A stretch of 64,000 bases of DNA, from contig OZ014421.1 of the NCBI GenBank assembly GCA_963965975.1, positions 2,717,001 through 2,781,000 on the forward strand. The letters run 5' to 3'. Within the stretch, counting starts at the first letter, position 1. Each line of letters opens with the position of its first letter. Source of the DNA: Xestospongia bergquistia (lineage: Eukaryota > Porifera > Demospongiae > Haplosclerida > Petrosiidae). The notes under the pieces were generated by a model. That model did no database searches. It saw only the letters and a program-made list of their open reading frames with translations, and was not told where the DNA came from. Shown piece after piece: positions 14,401 through 29,400 of the stretch. The translations under genes were made by a program, and so were the position numbers.

Positions 14401-17400
14401 TTATTAAAATATGAATGTTTGTAGGATATTATTATTATATATACTATTATAAATTTTACAAAAAGTGACCATTTTTCTATCCAATTGAAAGAATTCTAAG
14501 AAATATTGAAAAAAGTCTATTGTTGCTATGGAGTTACTTAATGCTTTAATTTTTAATTATCGACGAAAAAATGGAAATTTATGCCTTGTTGCACTGTATG
14601 GACATGTATACATGTCACATGACTTTAGTACAGTATTGTTGCTATCTAGAAGCTGTAATAGTGTATCCAAATTTATAAATGTTGTTATAGTGACTTGAAA
14701 GGCTATTCTAGTGTTTGCATATTGGATTACCTTATTAATACACTCGCTAAACTTGTATTTCTTTATTGCTTCACTGCTACCTCCATAACATGAATACACA
14801 AAACCACAGCACTTATAGCAATAAAAACATTAGAATGTCAATGTTCACTAAACTATAAAGAAACTATTAAACTAAAAGTAGGACTAGTTATAATAAACAT
14901 AATTCCCTATAACTAAAGAATTATAACTAAGATCTCTAGGAGCATTCTGATTGGATGATAATGAGGAATTTCTCAACATATTTTGCTTTGAAAACAGTGA
15001 TGACAAATTTTTAGATGATGAGGAATAGGTCTGGAATGAAATAAATAGACATATGATTTAAAGTAGTGATAAAACAGAGTCATAGACTGATAATCTATGT
15101 AATATTTGAGAAAATATGAAAGATATTAAGCAGGACAGGTATTAGCTAGCATTTACAAATACATAAGAACAACTTTATCTATAACATAATGGCCATCAAT
15201 TGTAATGACCATTATTCACTGTTGTTGTATTATGATAATAAATTATTACTTTCCAGAGATAACACAATTTAATTGTCAACACACTTCATGGATATCAGTA
15301 TACAAGATTTCATACCATATAATAAACCTCATGGTCTAGCTAACATCATAACTTTGTACTCACTACTTGATATACTTTAGTGTTTGCTTGTACATGACAT
15401 TCCCTGTTATCTTGATGATCAGTCAAACATCTATGCAAATACCTGTTTAGTAGAACACTACAAATCATTGGATAAGGAAACACCAGATGAAATAAGAGCT
15501 TATATGGTTTTATGATCTTGACTTGTGTTGTACTACTACATGCTTTAGATGATTACTGGCACAGGAATTCAACCTTCCATTATGAGCCAATAGCTACTAG
15601 GATTATTTGAAGGTGATTTGTTGATATTCACTGGTTTCTCCATTTTCCTGATAATAGCGATTTACCACACTATTATGTGTCACATATAGTTAACTAGAAA
15701 TAATAGAACCAATTCTTACATACAAATTCAGTGAATATTTATACTTGGTAAAGAACAAAGAACAGATGAGGCTGTGGTTCCATTCAAAGGATATTTTCAA
15801 TGAAACAAAATGATCTTTCACCACTTCCATCATTTTTTTGACAATTTTTATGGAAGTTGTTCTCCTAGATCTATTGATAAAGAATACATATGCATGTGAA
15901 CCAATGATATTTGATAGTCATGGCTTTTATACAACATTTAAATCCATCACAAAAAAATGGTCTCCCTCAGCGTGGAGATAGTGAGTGTATACAGAATAGA
16001 AATTTTGTCATAACTGTATTGCAGCACATCAAGCCATTTTTACTTGTACCTCAATAAATGCAAATGCAAATAACAAGGTTTCTATAAAAAGGAAATTGAA
16101 AAATGGCTCGAAAATAACTTGTCATCAGGCAATTTCTCTTTACATGAGTGGAGTTGATAGGAATGACCTGTTGAGAGAATATTATAATTTGTGTTTGAAA
16201 TCTTGTGAAACTTTATCTTTACTGGTGTATATTTGATCTTGTCATTACAAACATATTCATCATGTACTTTAACTTCACATACCTCCATACATAATTGTGA
16301 AAGATGTAACAATAAGTAATGTGATTTTAACTATAATGACACTTATAATTGCCCAGCTTTGAATGCGAGTTTGTCCAGACATTCCTTCCCTTGCAGAATG
16401 TCTGGCTTTGAGATTGTAAGCCCTTAAAATAAGTCTCCATCATCTTCAGAAAAATAAATTAGACTATTAATTGTGTAACATTATGTAGTTATTGAGTACA
16501 GCAATATAATAATATGAATAAACAATAACTAGAATAATGAAGCCTTCTCACAAACCATACAACACGATTATATATACACAACCATACAGACCACTTAGGG
16601 GTCCTGACCACAAAGGATATAATAATATTCATAATATATAATACTACACTACAGTACATTCCTCTCTCCTTAAGTTTTCAGTTAGTAATATCTGTCAGGA
16701 GGTCGACTGACTCGAGGAGACCTTCGTACTGATCCACTTGATTGGGAACCCTCTGGCATTTGTTCCTGCACCAAGGGTGGGTCACTTGAAGTTGTAGATG
16801 AGTTGTTATATGGGTAACAATATGTGTCATCTGTAAATGTTGTGCTTGACACAATTCAACTTCACATATGATCAATATGTCTCTTCACCTCGATACCATT
16901 TGGTATTTTCACTAAATATGACAGTGGACACAATATTTTAATTACAACACCTTCAATCCATCGATCTCCATCACTAAAGTTACGAATATACACTTTGTCT
17001 CCCTCCTTAAATGAGGGTCGAACTCGAGCATGTTGATCATGTGAGTAGTTCTGCCTCTGAATACTGCTCTCTACTGTTTTTTGTAAATCAGGATGCAGTA
17101 AGTCGAGATGTGTCTTGAGCTTTGGTCCCATTAATAATTGAGCTGTAGATGTTGTTGTGGCAGAATGAGGAGTGGTCCTATAATTGAATAAAAATCTTGC
17201 TAGTTTTGTCTTCAGAGTTCCAGTAGTTTGACGTCCCTTTCTGCAAGTCCGTTAGATGACGGATGGTATGGAGCTACCTTGACATGACTGATTCCATTGC
17301 TGGCCATGAAATCTGCAAACTCCCTACTAGTGAAAACTGACCCATTATTACTGACTATCTTGTCAGGAAGTCCAAACGTTGAGAACAATTGGCGTAGTTT

Positions 17401-20400
17401 CCCAATTGTTTCACTGGAAGTAGCAGCTTTGACTGGAAGCACCTCTAGCCATTTCGAGTGTGAATCTATGATGATGAGAAACATTTGTCCTAAGTAGGGT
17501 CCGGCATAATCAATGTGTAGCCTGGACCATGGTCTTGCTGGCCACTCCCATGTGTGGAGTAAAGCTGGAGGTGGTGAATTTCTGCTCAACTGACACACAT
17601 CACAACTACTAACTTTCTTTTCTATGTCATCATCTAGTTTCAGCCACCAAACATAACTTCGTGCTATGGCTTTCATCTTGACAATGCCAAGGTGAGACTT
17701 GTGAATTTCATCCAATACACGTTCCCACAGCTTTGGTGGTGTTATAACTCTGGAGCCCCACAGGACACAACCATCTACAATGCTCAATTCAGAGTATCTC
17801 CTTGAATATGGTGTAAAATCTTCTCCTGTCCCAATGTTATTTTTCCAACCTCGACTGACTAAAGTGACTACTTTGAATAGAATATGATCAGTTGCAGTGT
17901 ATGATTTAATATCAGATACTGTAATAGGTGATGAATTTAGTATGTCTACCAAATGAATAATTTCAGGGGGGGATGGGAACAGACTTTAAAGTATCAGGTA
18001 ATGGCAATCTACTCAGACCATCGGTATGTTGTAACTCTTTACCAGACTTATACTGTACTGAATATGTGTAACTACCCAAAATTAGGGGCCATCTTTGGAT
18101 CCTAGCAGATGCTAATTGTGGGATACCACGATGTTCTCCAAATAAATGCATTAATGGTTTATGATCAGTATGTATTATAAATCTCCTACCTGAGAGGTAT
18201 TGATGGAATTTCCTGACTCCCACAATGATGGCTAATGCTTCTTTGCCGAATTGTGAGTAGTTCCTCTCAGTTGTTGATAGCGTCCTCGATGCAAATGTGA
18301 TCGGTTGTTCTTCTCCATTGTCTAAACGATGAGATAGGACAGCCCCTACTCCATAAGGAGAGGCGTCAGAGGCAAGTACAAGTTCTTTAGAACTGTCATA
18401 GTGAGCTAACAGTCTGAGTGACTTCAATAAGTCTTTAGCTGACTCAAAAGCTTCTTGTTGGCCTGACCCCCACTTCCAAACTGAGTGGCGGTGTAACAAT
18501 GAATAGAGAGGACTCGGGACTGTTGCTAGATTGGGTAGGAATTTCCCATAGTAATTAACTAATCCAATAAAAGCCTTTAATTCTGAAATATTCCGAGGAA
18601 CTGGTGCTTTCGTAACAGCTCTGACCTTCTCTTCTGTTGGTTCAATGCCTTGGTTACTAATTTTATGTCCTAAGTACTTGACCTCTGGTGCTAAAAACAT
18701 ACATTTTTCTTTCTTCAACTTCATTCCAGCTGTCTGTAATCTCTTAAAATCTTCTTCTACATTTGCAATATGATCAGCTTCAGTTGACCTAGTCACTAAC
18801 ACATCATCAATATACATGCATACGTGTTTCAGACCTTGTAACAAATGTCTAATTTTGCTACAAGATTTACTGTCAGTTTATAGTCCCTGCATAATCGAAT
18901 AGAGCCATCTTGTTTCAACACTGGCACTACTGGAGCTGCCCATTCAGAAAACTGGATTCTCTCGACTATGCCTTCTCGCTCCAGTCTATCTAGCACTGCT
19001 TCAACCTTCTGTCTCCAAGCATATGGAACAGGACATGGGCGGTAGAACCGAGGTGTGACTTGTGGGTCTAAGTGTATCTTTGCAGTTACTCCTCTCAGTG
19101 TGCCCAATCCTCCTTCGAACACTTCACTGTACTTATCAATCACAACTTGTGAATCTTCTCTTGCATCCACTTGACCAATAACTTTCCAATTCAGTTTTAG
19201 TTCTGACATCCAGTTTCGTCCTAACAGACATGGCCCTTGACCTTTAACCACTAATACTGACAACTTTCTTTCGTGATCTTCATACTTTACAGTTACTGAA
19301 CATGAGCCTAATACTTCTATTTGATGATCAGTATACGATTTGAGTTTAATGTTCGAACGCATTAAATTTAGCTTGCCATTCGCCTCACAGAGTTGATTAT
19401 ATGTTAACGCACTGAGTATTGACACAGCTGCACCAGTGTCAACCTCCACAATGATTTTCACTCCATTAAGACTCACTGTTACTCTAATTGGTTTGGCTCT
19501 CCCTGAAGTAACATTTAACAGGGTGTATGTGTCTTCTTGTTCATCTGTCTCTGGTTTATCCTCTTGAATATGATGTGCTCTTTCTGTCGATTGTCTATCT
19601 CTGTTCCCTCGTTGACGACCTTTGTTTCGACATACCCGTGCTATATGTCCCTTTTTATGGCAGATATGACATAATACCTCTCTAAAACGACACTCATGAG
19701 GTTTACTGTCCACCACAACGATAACGTGATCCTCCCTGAGATATTAGGGGTTTTGGGCGGGCATCTCCCCTTGTATGTGCTTGAACTCTCTGTACTGGAG
19801 TAAACTTCTGGTCACCTGATTGAATGACCTTTGAACTGTGGTCAGCTACCTCCATGCCTTGACTTATTACTAGTGCTTTCTCTAGCGTGAGGTCTGACTC
19901 TGAAAGTAGCCTCTTTTGTATGCCAGGATGATTGATCCCACATACTAACTTGTCATGAAGCATGTCGTCTAGCATGTCTGTGAAGTTACAGAACTCCGAC
20001 AGCTTCCTCAGTTCTGCTATGAAGGTTGATACAGATTCTTCTTGTTTACGAGTACGAGAGTTGAATTTCTGACCTTCTGAAGCTGTAGTGCTCTCGCACT
20101 AACTTCACTAAGTACTCATATGACTTCAGCCATGGAGTTACAGGAGTTATGAGGTTACCAATTAACTTATAGGTACAAGCACCACAAACACTCAACAGTA
20201 TGGCACGTTTCTTCTCGCCTGTCACCACATTGTTGGCGACAAAATAGTTTTCCAGTTGTTCTATATACAACGACCAATCTTCTCGTTCACTGACAAACTC
20301 TCCATCTGTGTCATGACGAGCCATTGCTTCTCTGCTGCTTAGTAGTTCAGGACCAACATTTGACATTGACCTTTTTTTCTAGTCTTTCGTCGTAAGTATG

Positions 20401-23400
20401 ATCCCACCTCGTCGCCAATTTTAGTGTATTGAGTACAGCAATATTATAATATGAATAAACAATAACTAGAATAATGAAGCCTTCTCACAAACCATACAAC
20501 ACACTTATATACACACAACCATACAGACCACTTAGGGGTCCTGACCACAAAGGATATAATAATATTCATAAGATATAATACTACAATACAGTACACATTA
20601 ATAACCACAAATACAAATCAAAACTTACTGTTTTGTATTTATAAAGAGTGACTAGTTTAGTTCAGCTTTGACACCCTGTCTCCTTATAACTGAAATTCAC
20701 TTTCTATTCATAAAACTAACAGAGGTTCTCTAGCACAATTAAATTAATTCTTCACTTCCGTTAGACCTATTAGTTTGATAAGAGTTTTATAATGTAGTAT
20801 ATTAAGTCTACAGTAGTAGCTATATATACATGAACATGACTGTATAATAAATGTACCATTGACAATATCACATAGTGATATTTACAAGAATCATTAAAAT
20901 TATGATTGTATTATGTGTTACTAGTACATTGAGTTGAAATTATCTGTATAGTGTGTATTGTGTATGTATTGCTTCTTTGTTTTATTACTACAGGATGGCT
21001 GGACTGCATTACATTGGGCAGCCTACAAGAATCATCCAGAGATCATCAAAACATTAATTGCTAATGGTGCTAACATTGCTGCTGTCACTAAGGTATGAAA
21101 GATTATTATATGTCAAGTAGTCAAGGATCATAGATAATATGTTAAGTATGATATTAATAGGGTATTATAGAACAATGAAAATACTGTTTTGTGCTATTTA
21201 TTATTGTTTGTTAACTGTGAACACCAGCAACATCACTATGTATCAGGAATGTTCAGTATAACCAATTTAACATACAGTTAGGACAGTACTTTCAACAAGT
21301 TCTATTGTGATATCATTGGCTTCGAAGTTGTTCAATATCAGTAGACCAAAATTCAACTGTTTGGTTGAAAGACTCGATTTTGCTGTGGACTGACACCAGA
21401 TATATCAAAGGTTTATCACCTTATCACCTAGTCTAGTCTAGTCTTGAATGGATCTTAGATTATCAATCTCTCCTTGATCTGTACAACTGCCACTATGTAA
21501 TGTAATATTGTTTACAATGTAGTATAAACAAGCATAAAATGACACTTATAAGACCAAATGACAAGCATAACAACATGTCTACTTAAATACAGAATTATAA
21601 AGAACATTCTAGAGAGTTCTGGAGATTAGATACTTAACATTTCACACATTAATATAGGATTGTATAGCACAATCATTCCAACAGTATTGTATATACAACA
21701 CCACAAACATATAGTGAACTACAAATAGTAGAACCATTTCTTACATACATAAATTAAAAAACAGAGCATACATTTGGTAATGATTCCATTCAAAGGAAGT
21801 TCAACATTGAAGCAGTATATGTCAAAAAGCTAATGATTAAAAAGTATGGATAAGGGCAGACATTATGACAGGTTATACATGAGTTTAATGCTTACACAAG
21901 CAAAAAAGCTAAGTTGATCATGAATAAAAAGTATGGTTAAGGCTGCCGTTGTCTTTAAAATTGACAATAAAGATACGTCATTACTTTTAGCATTTTTGTT
22001 TGATGGTTTATTAATGAGGTTGATCTCCTAAATCTATTGAGAATGAATACATATGATTGTGAAACAATGACATCAGATACATAGGGCTTTCCTACAACAT
22101 ATAAATTCATCACAAAGTAGGGTCTCTCTCACAGAGGAGAGAGTGAGTGTTTACAGAATGGACATTTAGTTATAACATTATAGAAGGACATGAAACTATT
22201 CTATTGTGCCTCAAGAAATGCAAATCAAAATGACAAGGTTTCTATAATAGGAAAATTGAAAACTGGCTCATGAATGACTATAACTTGTCCTCAAACAATT
22301 TCTGTTGATAATAAAGTTATGAATGGAGTGGATAGGAATGACAATCTGAGGGGATATTATAATGTGTGATTGAAATCTTGTAAATTTTAAAAAACCTTTT
22401 ATTAAAACATGTTCACCTTTCATACAAAATATGAAACATTATAATGTAGCACTTGCAAAAGCTTTAATTGGAGACTATAACTCTCAAAAATGAAGAGGAT
22501 GGCCATCAATAAAAACATGAAGTACGTACATATTTCTGCTAGAACCACTTCCTGTTCTAGGTAGTAAATGATGTCAAAAATATTGCCATTGTAGAGAGTA
22601 CAAGAGATGATGAGGAACAGTGTTGTTCTATGAGGATTATGACAAAGTCCTGTACCATTTAAAGAATTAAACATGTCTACTTCATCTTATTTCATAGATA
22701 TCATGGGCTAAATGTTGACACTTTAGTATAAAGCAGAGAATTAAATGTACTTCAGATAAAAATAAGTAGCTCACACACAAAAAATTGTTAAATACAGTCT
22801 ATAAACTTTATATGAAAACGTGATCATGAAATATTAAACATTTTCAATGACATGATAAATCAATTCTTGGTAACCAAACACTCACCAGATCTTGATGACT
22901 GAGTCAAACATCATCTTTGATCACCAACTGCTTTCAAAATATTACTAGAATATAAACTGTCACCTTTAAAACATATGTATATAGCCTAAAACACAGAGAG
23001 ACTGAAGTGACCGTAAACACCCACGTAAATAATTTGGTCAGTCATTGAATGTTTAGTTACATAAATTCTGATTTAAAACGTTTAATATTTAATATCTTAG
23101 TTTGGGCTTTAGTTTCTTTTCTAACCTTTTCTTTGCAGCCATAATAGTTCTGGTGTCTTGTTTCAAAATTCCACACAGTTTACCAATTTATAATTGTTCA
23201 GTTTGGTCTCCAGTTATGGAAAACTGTAGAATAGACAACCAACATTAAAAGATAGAGCCACTCTCAATCACGTGCACCAACGTTGCTAAGCAACGTTCAA
23301 ATTTAACCCTTTATTCAGCTTTGTGCTCTCTGGTGGATAGCAGTGTTCTGAGAGATACAGGTGAGCCTTTTCGTTAGATAGACTCTTCTGACTTGATCTC

Positions 23401-26400
23401 CTTCTTACCTGTGTCCTCTTTGAAGTCCTTGTTCATATCTCCAATGATGACTATTGGGGAATCTAGATCACTTATATAGCATTTCCATCTTTTTCTTAGG
23501 TCTCAAATAAAGTATACAGCTTTTCGAATTCGCTCTCTTCTCCTTCTGTACAATTAGCCTCTCCCTCTGTACAATTAGCCTCAATCAAGGCCTAGAGATT
23601 GGGATTCAATATTTCCTAATGCATACTATTTGGGATAACAAATATCCTTAGGGAATGCAAAATATCCTAGAATATATTCCTCAAGGATACCAAAATTATG
23701 GAATGTCATATTTCCTATTTCCTTTAAAAAAATGCTATTAGTCTTTCCATGATATGCAAATTATGAGTATTAATTGCATTCCTTTTCAAACATAATTAAG
23801 ATAACTATGTAAACTCAAAACAGTCATCAACATGTTCTCACTAGTTAACAAGCTTTACTATAATATCCAGCTAGTTCATTACAACTAGAGCTGAACAAAG
23901 AAGATGACTTAGCCTGTCACAAATATTAATCTCCATCTACAAGTACTCGTGTGCTTGGGAGGAGTCCATGTAGTCTTTTCTTACATCTAGGATATATTTT
24001 ACTTTCATTTGGAATAAAAAACTGGTAATCTGTAAAAATGACAGCCATTGTTGTTGAGAATACTGTTCTCAACAAACATCAAGGATATCAGTATAAAAGA
24101 TTTCATACCATGTAAAAACCTTGTACTTTATCTAACAGCATTACTTTGTACTCACTACTTGACCCAGTAATTCAGCTAATTCTTATTTTGACAACTGAGA
24201 TTGTTGTGATTTCATGAAATCGCTAGAGTTTTTAGTGAATTTATGAAATCCCTAAGTGAAACAGTGATTTCACAAAATCCCTGAATGTTTGAGGGATTTC
24301 ACAAAATCCCGATATGCACAATTTTACTGTAACATATATATGATCAGTGAAATCTTCGTACACAGTAAGGAAAAGAGCATAGATGAGGATATGGTTTAAT
24401 TGAAATGATGTTTATCAATTTAATGGTATATACCAAAATGTCATTTTATCATGGGTTTAAAATCTTGTTGAGAGCAGATGCTATGACAGGTTATGTATGT
24501 GAGTTTGATGCTTACACAGGCAAAAAGGTGTTTTATAATGGTTTTACTTCTACAGTTACCTCAAAATGGATAAAAAATAAATCAACATTTTCATCATGTT
24601 TATTTATAAAAAAAAATATCTATACATGTTGAAAATAAGATGGGATGGGACTTTCCCACAGCCTTTAAGTAAAAGGTTCCCCTCAAAAATGAAATATTGT
24701 GTACAAAACATATAACTGTATGGAAGGATAACCAATCTTCCCTTGGACCTCAACAAATCCAATCAAAATGAAGCTTGATTTCTTCCCTTGATAATAGAAC
24801 AAATACTTTTATCTTAGTTTGGATGACAAAATACATTATATTTACAATTTCCTTTTTTCCAGTTTCAAATTGCATACATCAACTCAAGAATTGTCTTTAT
24901 TAGCAAATTCTTTCTTGCTATTACAAATACTACATCTTCAGTGTGCCACCTAAAATACATCCAATATACAAACCTCTATGAATATAAATATCATAATTAT
25001 GAACACTTTGATCTAATTTCTAAAATAGGCATAATTTAACCCTTAGAGACCGACGCCCATTATAATTAAATTTTAAATTAATTTGCATTGGGGAGTCACG
25101 TGAACACACTTTAAAAAACGCGACGTTTCTTAGTTAGCAGACTTGCTGTTCTAGTTGTTTTTCGTCTCTTGTACTTGTATTAAGCGCTTTCTGAGTGCAC
25201 TAAAGGTTGCTGCTTGTCTTGAAGATTGTAATTAATCATATAATGAAGACTCGCGTTTATATAGGAGTTCTATGCATACGGTGAAAGACTCGGCCTATTG
25301 GCCCTGTGTAAAAGGTGAGATAAGAGTGACAAGTAACTCACTGTATAGTATTTTATAGTATATACTTATATCTTGACTCATCACTACAGTCATTGCTACT
25401 CTCACTACTCACATCTTCCTCTTCCATATCATCATATTCTTCATCACTTACATCTGTATCTATCTCTGACAATCTGTCTATCACTTCCTGAGCATTCATT
25501 TTACTTTATTAATTGTATAAACAAATAAAAAAATCAAAACGATGCGCTATAATAACTGTGGTTTTACAATTAACACCTGGTCACGAATATGTGACTCCCG
25601 GTTTTTATTTACATTTATCAGCTGTCACGATATTGTGACTTCCGTGTTTTTGACGTAATAATTGCTGTCACGAATTCGTGACATCCGGTCTCTAAGGGTT
25701 AATAACCTACCAACATTCTTTTTCTATATAATGTTTAAATATCATAATTAGTTTCTTCTGAACCCTGCTAGAATGATTAAGTAATGATAGTTTAATGTAA
25801 GACCATTTCAGTCCATCTTTAATTACCACAAGTGCATCCATATATTTGATTAGCAAAACAAAAGCAACATTAATTAACTTTACTATTAAGATGATCAACT
25901 ACTTACATAGTTTTAACATAGAAGATAAAAAACAAATGTCAACCTGTAGATATTTTCAGTGTGCTTATCATTAACCCTGTCAGTCACTTAAGGCTACCAC
26001 TGCAATGAATATATCACATCATATTAGACCAATTTATACATATATATGTTGAGTAGATGTTAAATATTCTTTAACCTACACAGCACCTTAAATTACATAG
26101 TTTAGCAAAGAAGAAACAAATATAAGCATATACTTATTAATGAAAGTTTACAGAAATCACTGGGAAAAACAAACTGGTTCATTACAACTAAAACTAAGCC
26201 AAGTAGACAACTTGGCCTGTGATAAGGTACAAGTGCATTGACAAATTCTCTTATGCCAGGTTCATTTTATTTATTGTCTATTTTCTTTATTTTAGATTTC
26301 TTGAATACTAATGCACACATTTTTTTAAATACAACCCTGTGTGCACAATACAAATATTACATCACAAACCACAATTCTCTATATCTATAATACTGCTATA

Positions 26401-29400
26401 TCAGTGTGTTTGTAACCTCTCCTTTTTTATAAATTGATTTTTACCAAAAAAATAAATTATAATAATTACCACTTTTCCCTCTCATCCTACATTATGCCTA
26501 ATAAGACAATTAATATAAAATCGTCTAACATAGTATCATATCTGACTATTGTCATGACTATGTAACAATATCTACAATAGTTTGTCATGTAAATGTATTT
26601 CATAGTTAATAAGTAAATGTAAATTGAAACACAATGACAAGATATCTGAATGGAGACAATACCTAATTTGACAAACACTTGTAACTTGTTTGGACAGTAA
26701 TTTTATATAATTGATTTAACTTTCCTACATCATTTGAATGATATTAACCCTTAGATGATCACTGTTACAAATTAGTGACATGATCACCTTCATTAATAAC
26801 CACTGTCACTAATTAGTGAACAAGGAATGTTAATTAAAAGGGACTTAGATAATGATTTCATAGAAGTTGTTATGTTAACATTAATAACCACTAATACAAA
26901 TCAAAACTTACTGTTTACTATTTATAAAGAATGACTAGTTTAGTCACTGAAGTACTCTTTCTATTTATAAAAATAGAAGAGGTTCTCTATTATGTTAATT
27001 ATTCCTGTATTAAGACACATTGGTTTGATAAGAGTTTTATAATGTAGTATATTAAGTCTACAGTAGTAGCTATATATACATGAACATAACTGTATAATAA
27101 TTGTACCATTGACAATATCACATAGTGAATATTTACATGAAATCATTAAAATTATGAATGTATTATGTGTTACTAGTACATTGAGTTGAAATTTATCTGT
27201 ATAGTGTGTATTGTGTATGTATTGCTTCTTTGTTTTATTACTACAGTATGGCTGGACTGCATTACATTGTGCAGCATCCAATAATCATCAAGAGGTCATC
27301 AAAATATTAATTACTAATGGTGCTGATATTACTGCTGTCAATAAGGTATGAAAGATTATTTTTTTATTTCATCAAGTATTCAAGGATCATAGATAATATG
27401 CTAAGTATGATATTAAAATTTTATAATAGATCAATGAGAATACTCTTTGTATTATCTGTTATTGTTTGTTAAATATGAAGACTGGTATAATCACTATTTT
27501 GTATAACTATCCTATTCAGTTTTTAGCTATAAATTACAGCTATATTGTGTTAGAATCATAATTAATTTGGTATCTAGGAAGTACAATATTACAATTTTTT
27601 AATACAAGGTTTATATAAAATGTCTTTATACCAACTATTTGAATGAAACTAATGACTTGACACATTTTCTCATTTTGAAATTGCATCTTTTCCTGATCCT
27701 TTTGTTTATGTATGGTTATAAGCTCATGTCCATTTTGTATTGTTTTCAGTGAATTAAGCTTCTAAGAGCAACAAATGAACTTACACAATTTCTTGCCAAC
27801 ATTATTACCAATAAATGAATATATTTATCATGATCATGGAAAGTTTGAACAAACTTCTAAAATGTTATTTCAACAATATAATAATAAACTACTGTCATTC
27901 CTTTTTCATGACATATTTGATTGTTAGTCATAATATAATTTCTTGTTAACCTCATTTGATTGATTATGTCTAGATAGATTCCTAATAGCTTGTTTCAGTC
28001 AGTATTTTATCTGCTGTGGCTAACCTACTGGTACCGGGATTGAAACTTTTCTACCTGTAATGGTAAATAAAGGGTTAAAATGACGATTGCTTAGAAACAT
28101 TTGTGCATGTGATCTACCTCCCTAAATACTAATGATTAACACTTTGTTCACTTTAATGAACTTAAAGAAAAATAAATGAACTGATAGTCATTCATATCTA
28201 GTCAACATTTTTATCAGCGGCAAAACAACCTCTACAGAACCAGTAAGTCATTTGGCCCTTATGTCTACCTCTTTTTTTTAAAACAGATGGAAGTTTTAAT
28301 CCTTTAGAAATATTATAATTAAGTATGGTCATAGTGTTATAATTCACCCAAAGAATTCTGTTGTATGAGAATCTTAGAAGGGCTTTCAACAACTGTCTTA
28401 ATAGAATCAAAGAGAAGCCTCTTCGGACCAACACATTCAGTAGTCTTTGTAGAAGGCTATGGTAGCCTTTAACGACTGCAAGTACATGTACTTGTACCTA
28501 TTTTGTAAAATATGTTTGAAACTTCTCTGTAATTGATGTAATATAAGTTACATTGTACATGTATATCTGTAAGTGTTCCCCTAGATGAGTTTGTTACAGT
28601 TGTAGTATTACCTTGATTACATTCATCTTTACTACCAGAAGTGTCATCATCAGCAGAACCTGTTAACAAAAGAATGAATTAATATATTATGAGATATGTA
28701 TTACGGTGTACACTATAACTAGACCTTACCCCCTAAACATTAAACCTTTAACCAAACTTTAAACTGATGGCAAACTTGGCCATGAGAAGAACAATATATA
28801 CATGTAAATACCTTTGTCAACTTCAACAAGAGTGATCATAATGGACATGTGATGCTCCACTAGCAACAGAAGCCAGCTCTAATGTCAGCAGAGAAGCTTT
28901 GAGGTACTTTTCATGTTGACTAAGCTTACATTTGCCCTTTCACTTGATTTAACTATGTCAAAAGATGATGTGTTAATAGCCTTTGAGTAGCTCTGTAGTA
29001 TGTATATGTCCACCACCTGTCACAAAGAGAGGGATCAAACAGAGTCTCGCCAAGCTTTAACTGCAAAGCAAACATATGACAACACTGTAAGAGCATTGAG
29101 TTACAAAAGATACAACTGCAGTTTGTCAGATTCACAACTACTTCCCTCTGAGAGGTATGGATTACATACTGACCATCTTTTTCTTCAATTTCTTAGATTT
29201 TTGGTGTTAGTTCCAGCTGTTTAATGACATAAGAAGCAGCATAGGATTTCAGAAATTTTAAATAATTACTCTCAGGACTTCTATTTGGAAATAGGTGAGC
29301 TACTCCTTTCTAAAACATCAAGACTGCCTTGTGGTCTCCTTCTGTTCTAAGGGCAGTTAAGATATCAAAGAAGCTGGAGATAAAGTCTTCAAGAGAGCTA

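Larger units (their letters stand above)
16479..20600 (-). mobile_element. Gypsy-C LTR retrotransposon with both LTRs and 5-bp target duplication
   Basis: The element occupies 16484-20595 and is flanked by CATTA on both sides (16479-16483 and 20596-20600). LTRs are 16484-16658 (3') and 20425-20595 (5'), starting TG and ending CA. A purine tract (minus strand AAGGAGAGAGGAA, 16659-16671) borders the 3' LTR. Next to the 5' LTR on the minus strand is ATTGGCGACGAGGTGGG, where the primer-binding site should be. Gag, protease, partial RT, RNase H and integrase follow in standard Ty3/Gypsy order. It is non-autonomous: the RT core is deleted, frames are broken and an integrase catalytic Asp is lost. 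It sits antisense in the intron before exon c. Confidence 0.92.

Noticed and set aside
14557..14799. 80-codon minus-strand open frame with a Cys-rich start
   Set aside because: Not recognised, no splice partners or repeat copies seen; kept only as a note in the intron description.
24205..24315. CRISPR-like array
   Set aside because: Repeats are degenerate palindromes without regular spacers, and the DNA is eukaryotic.
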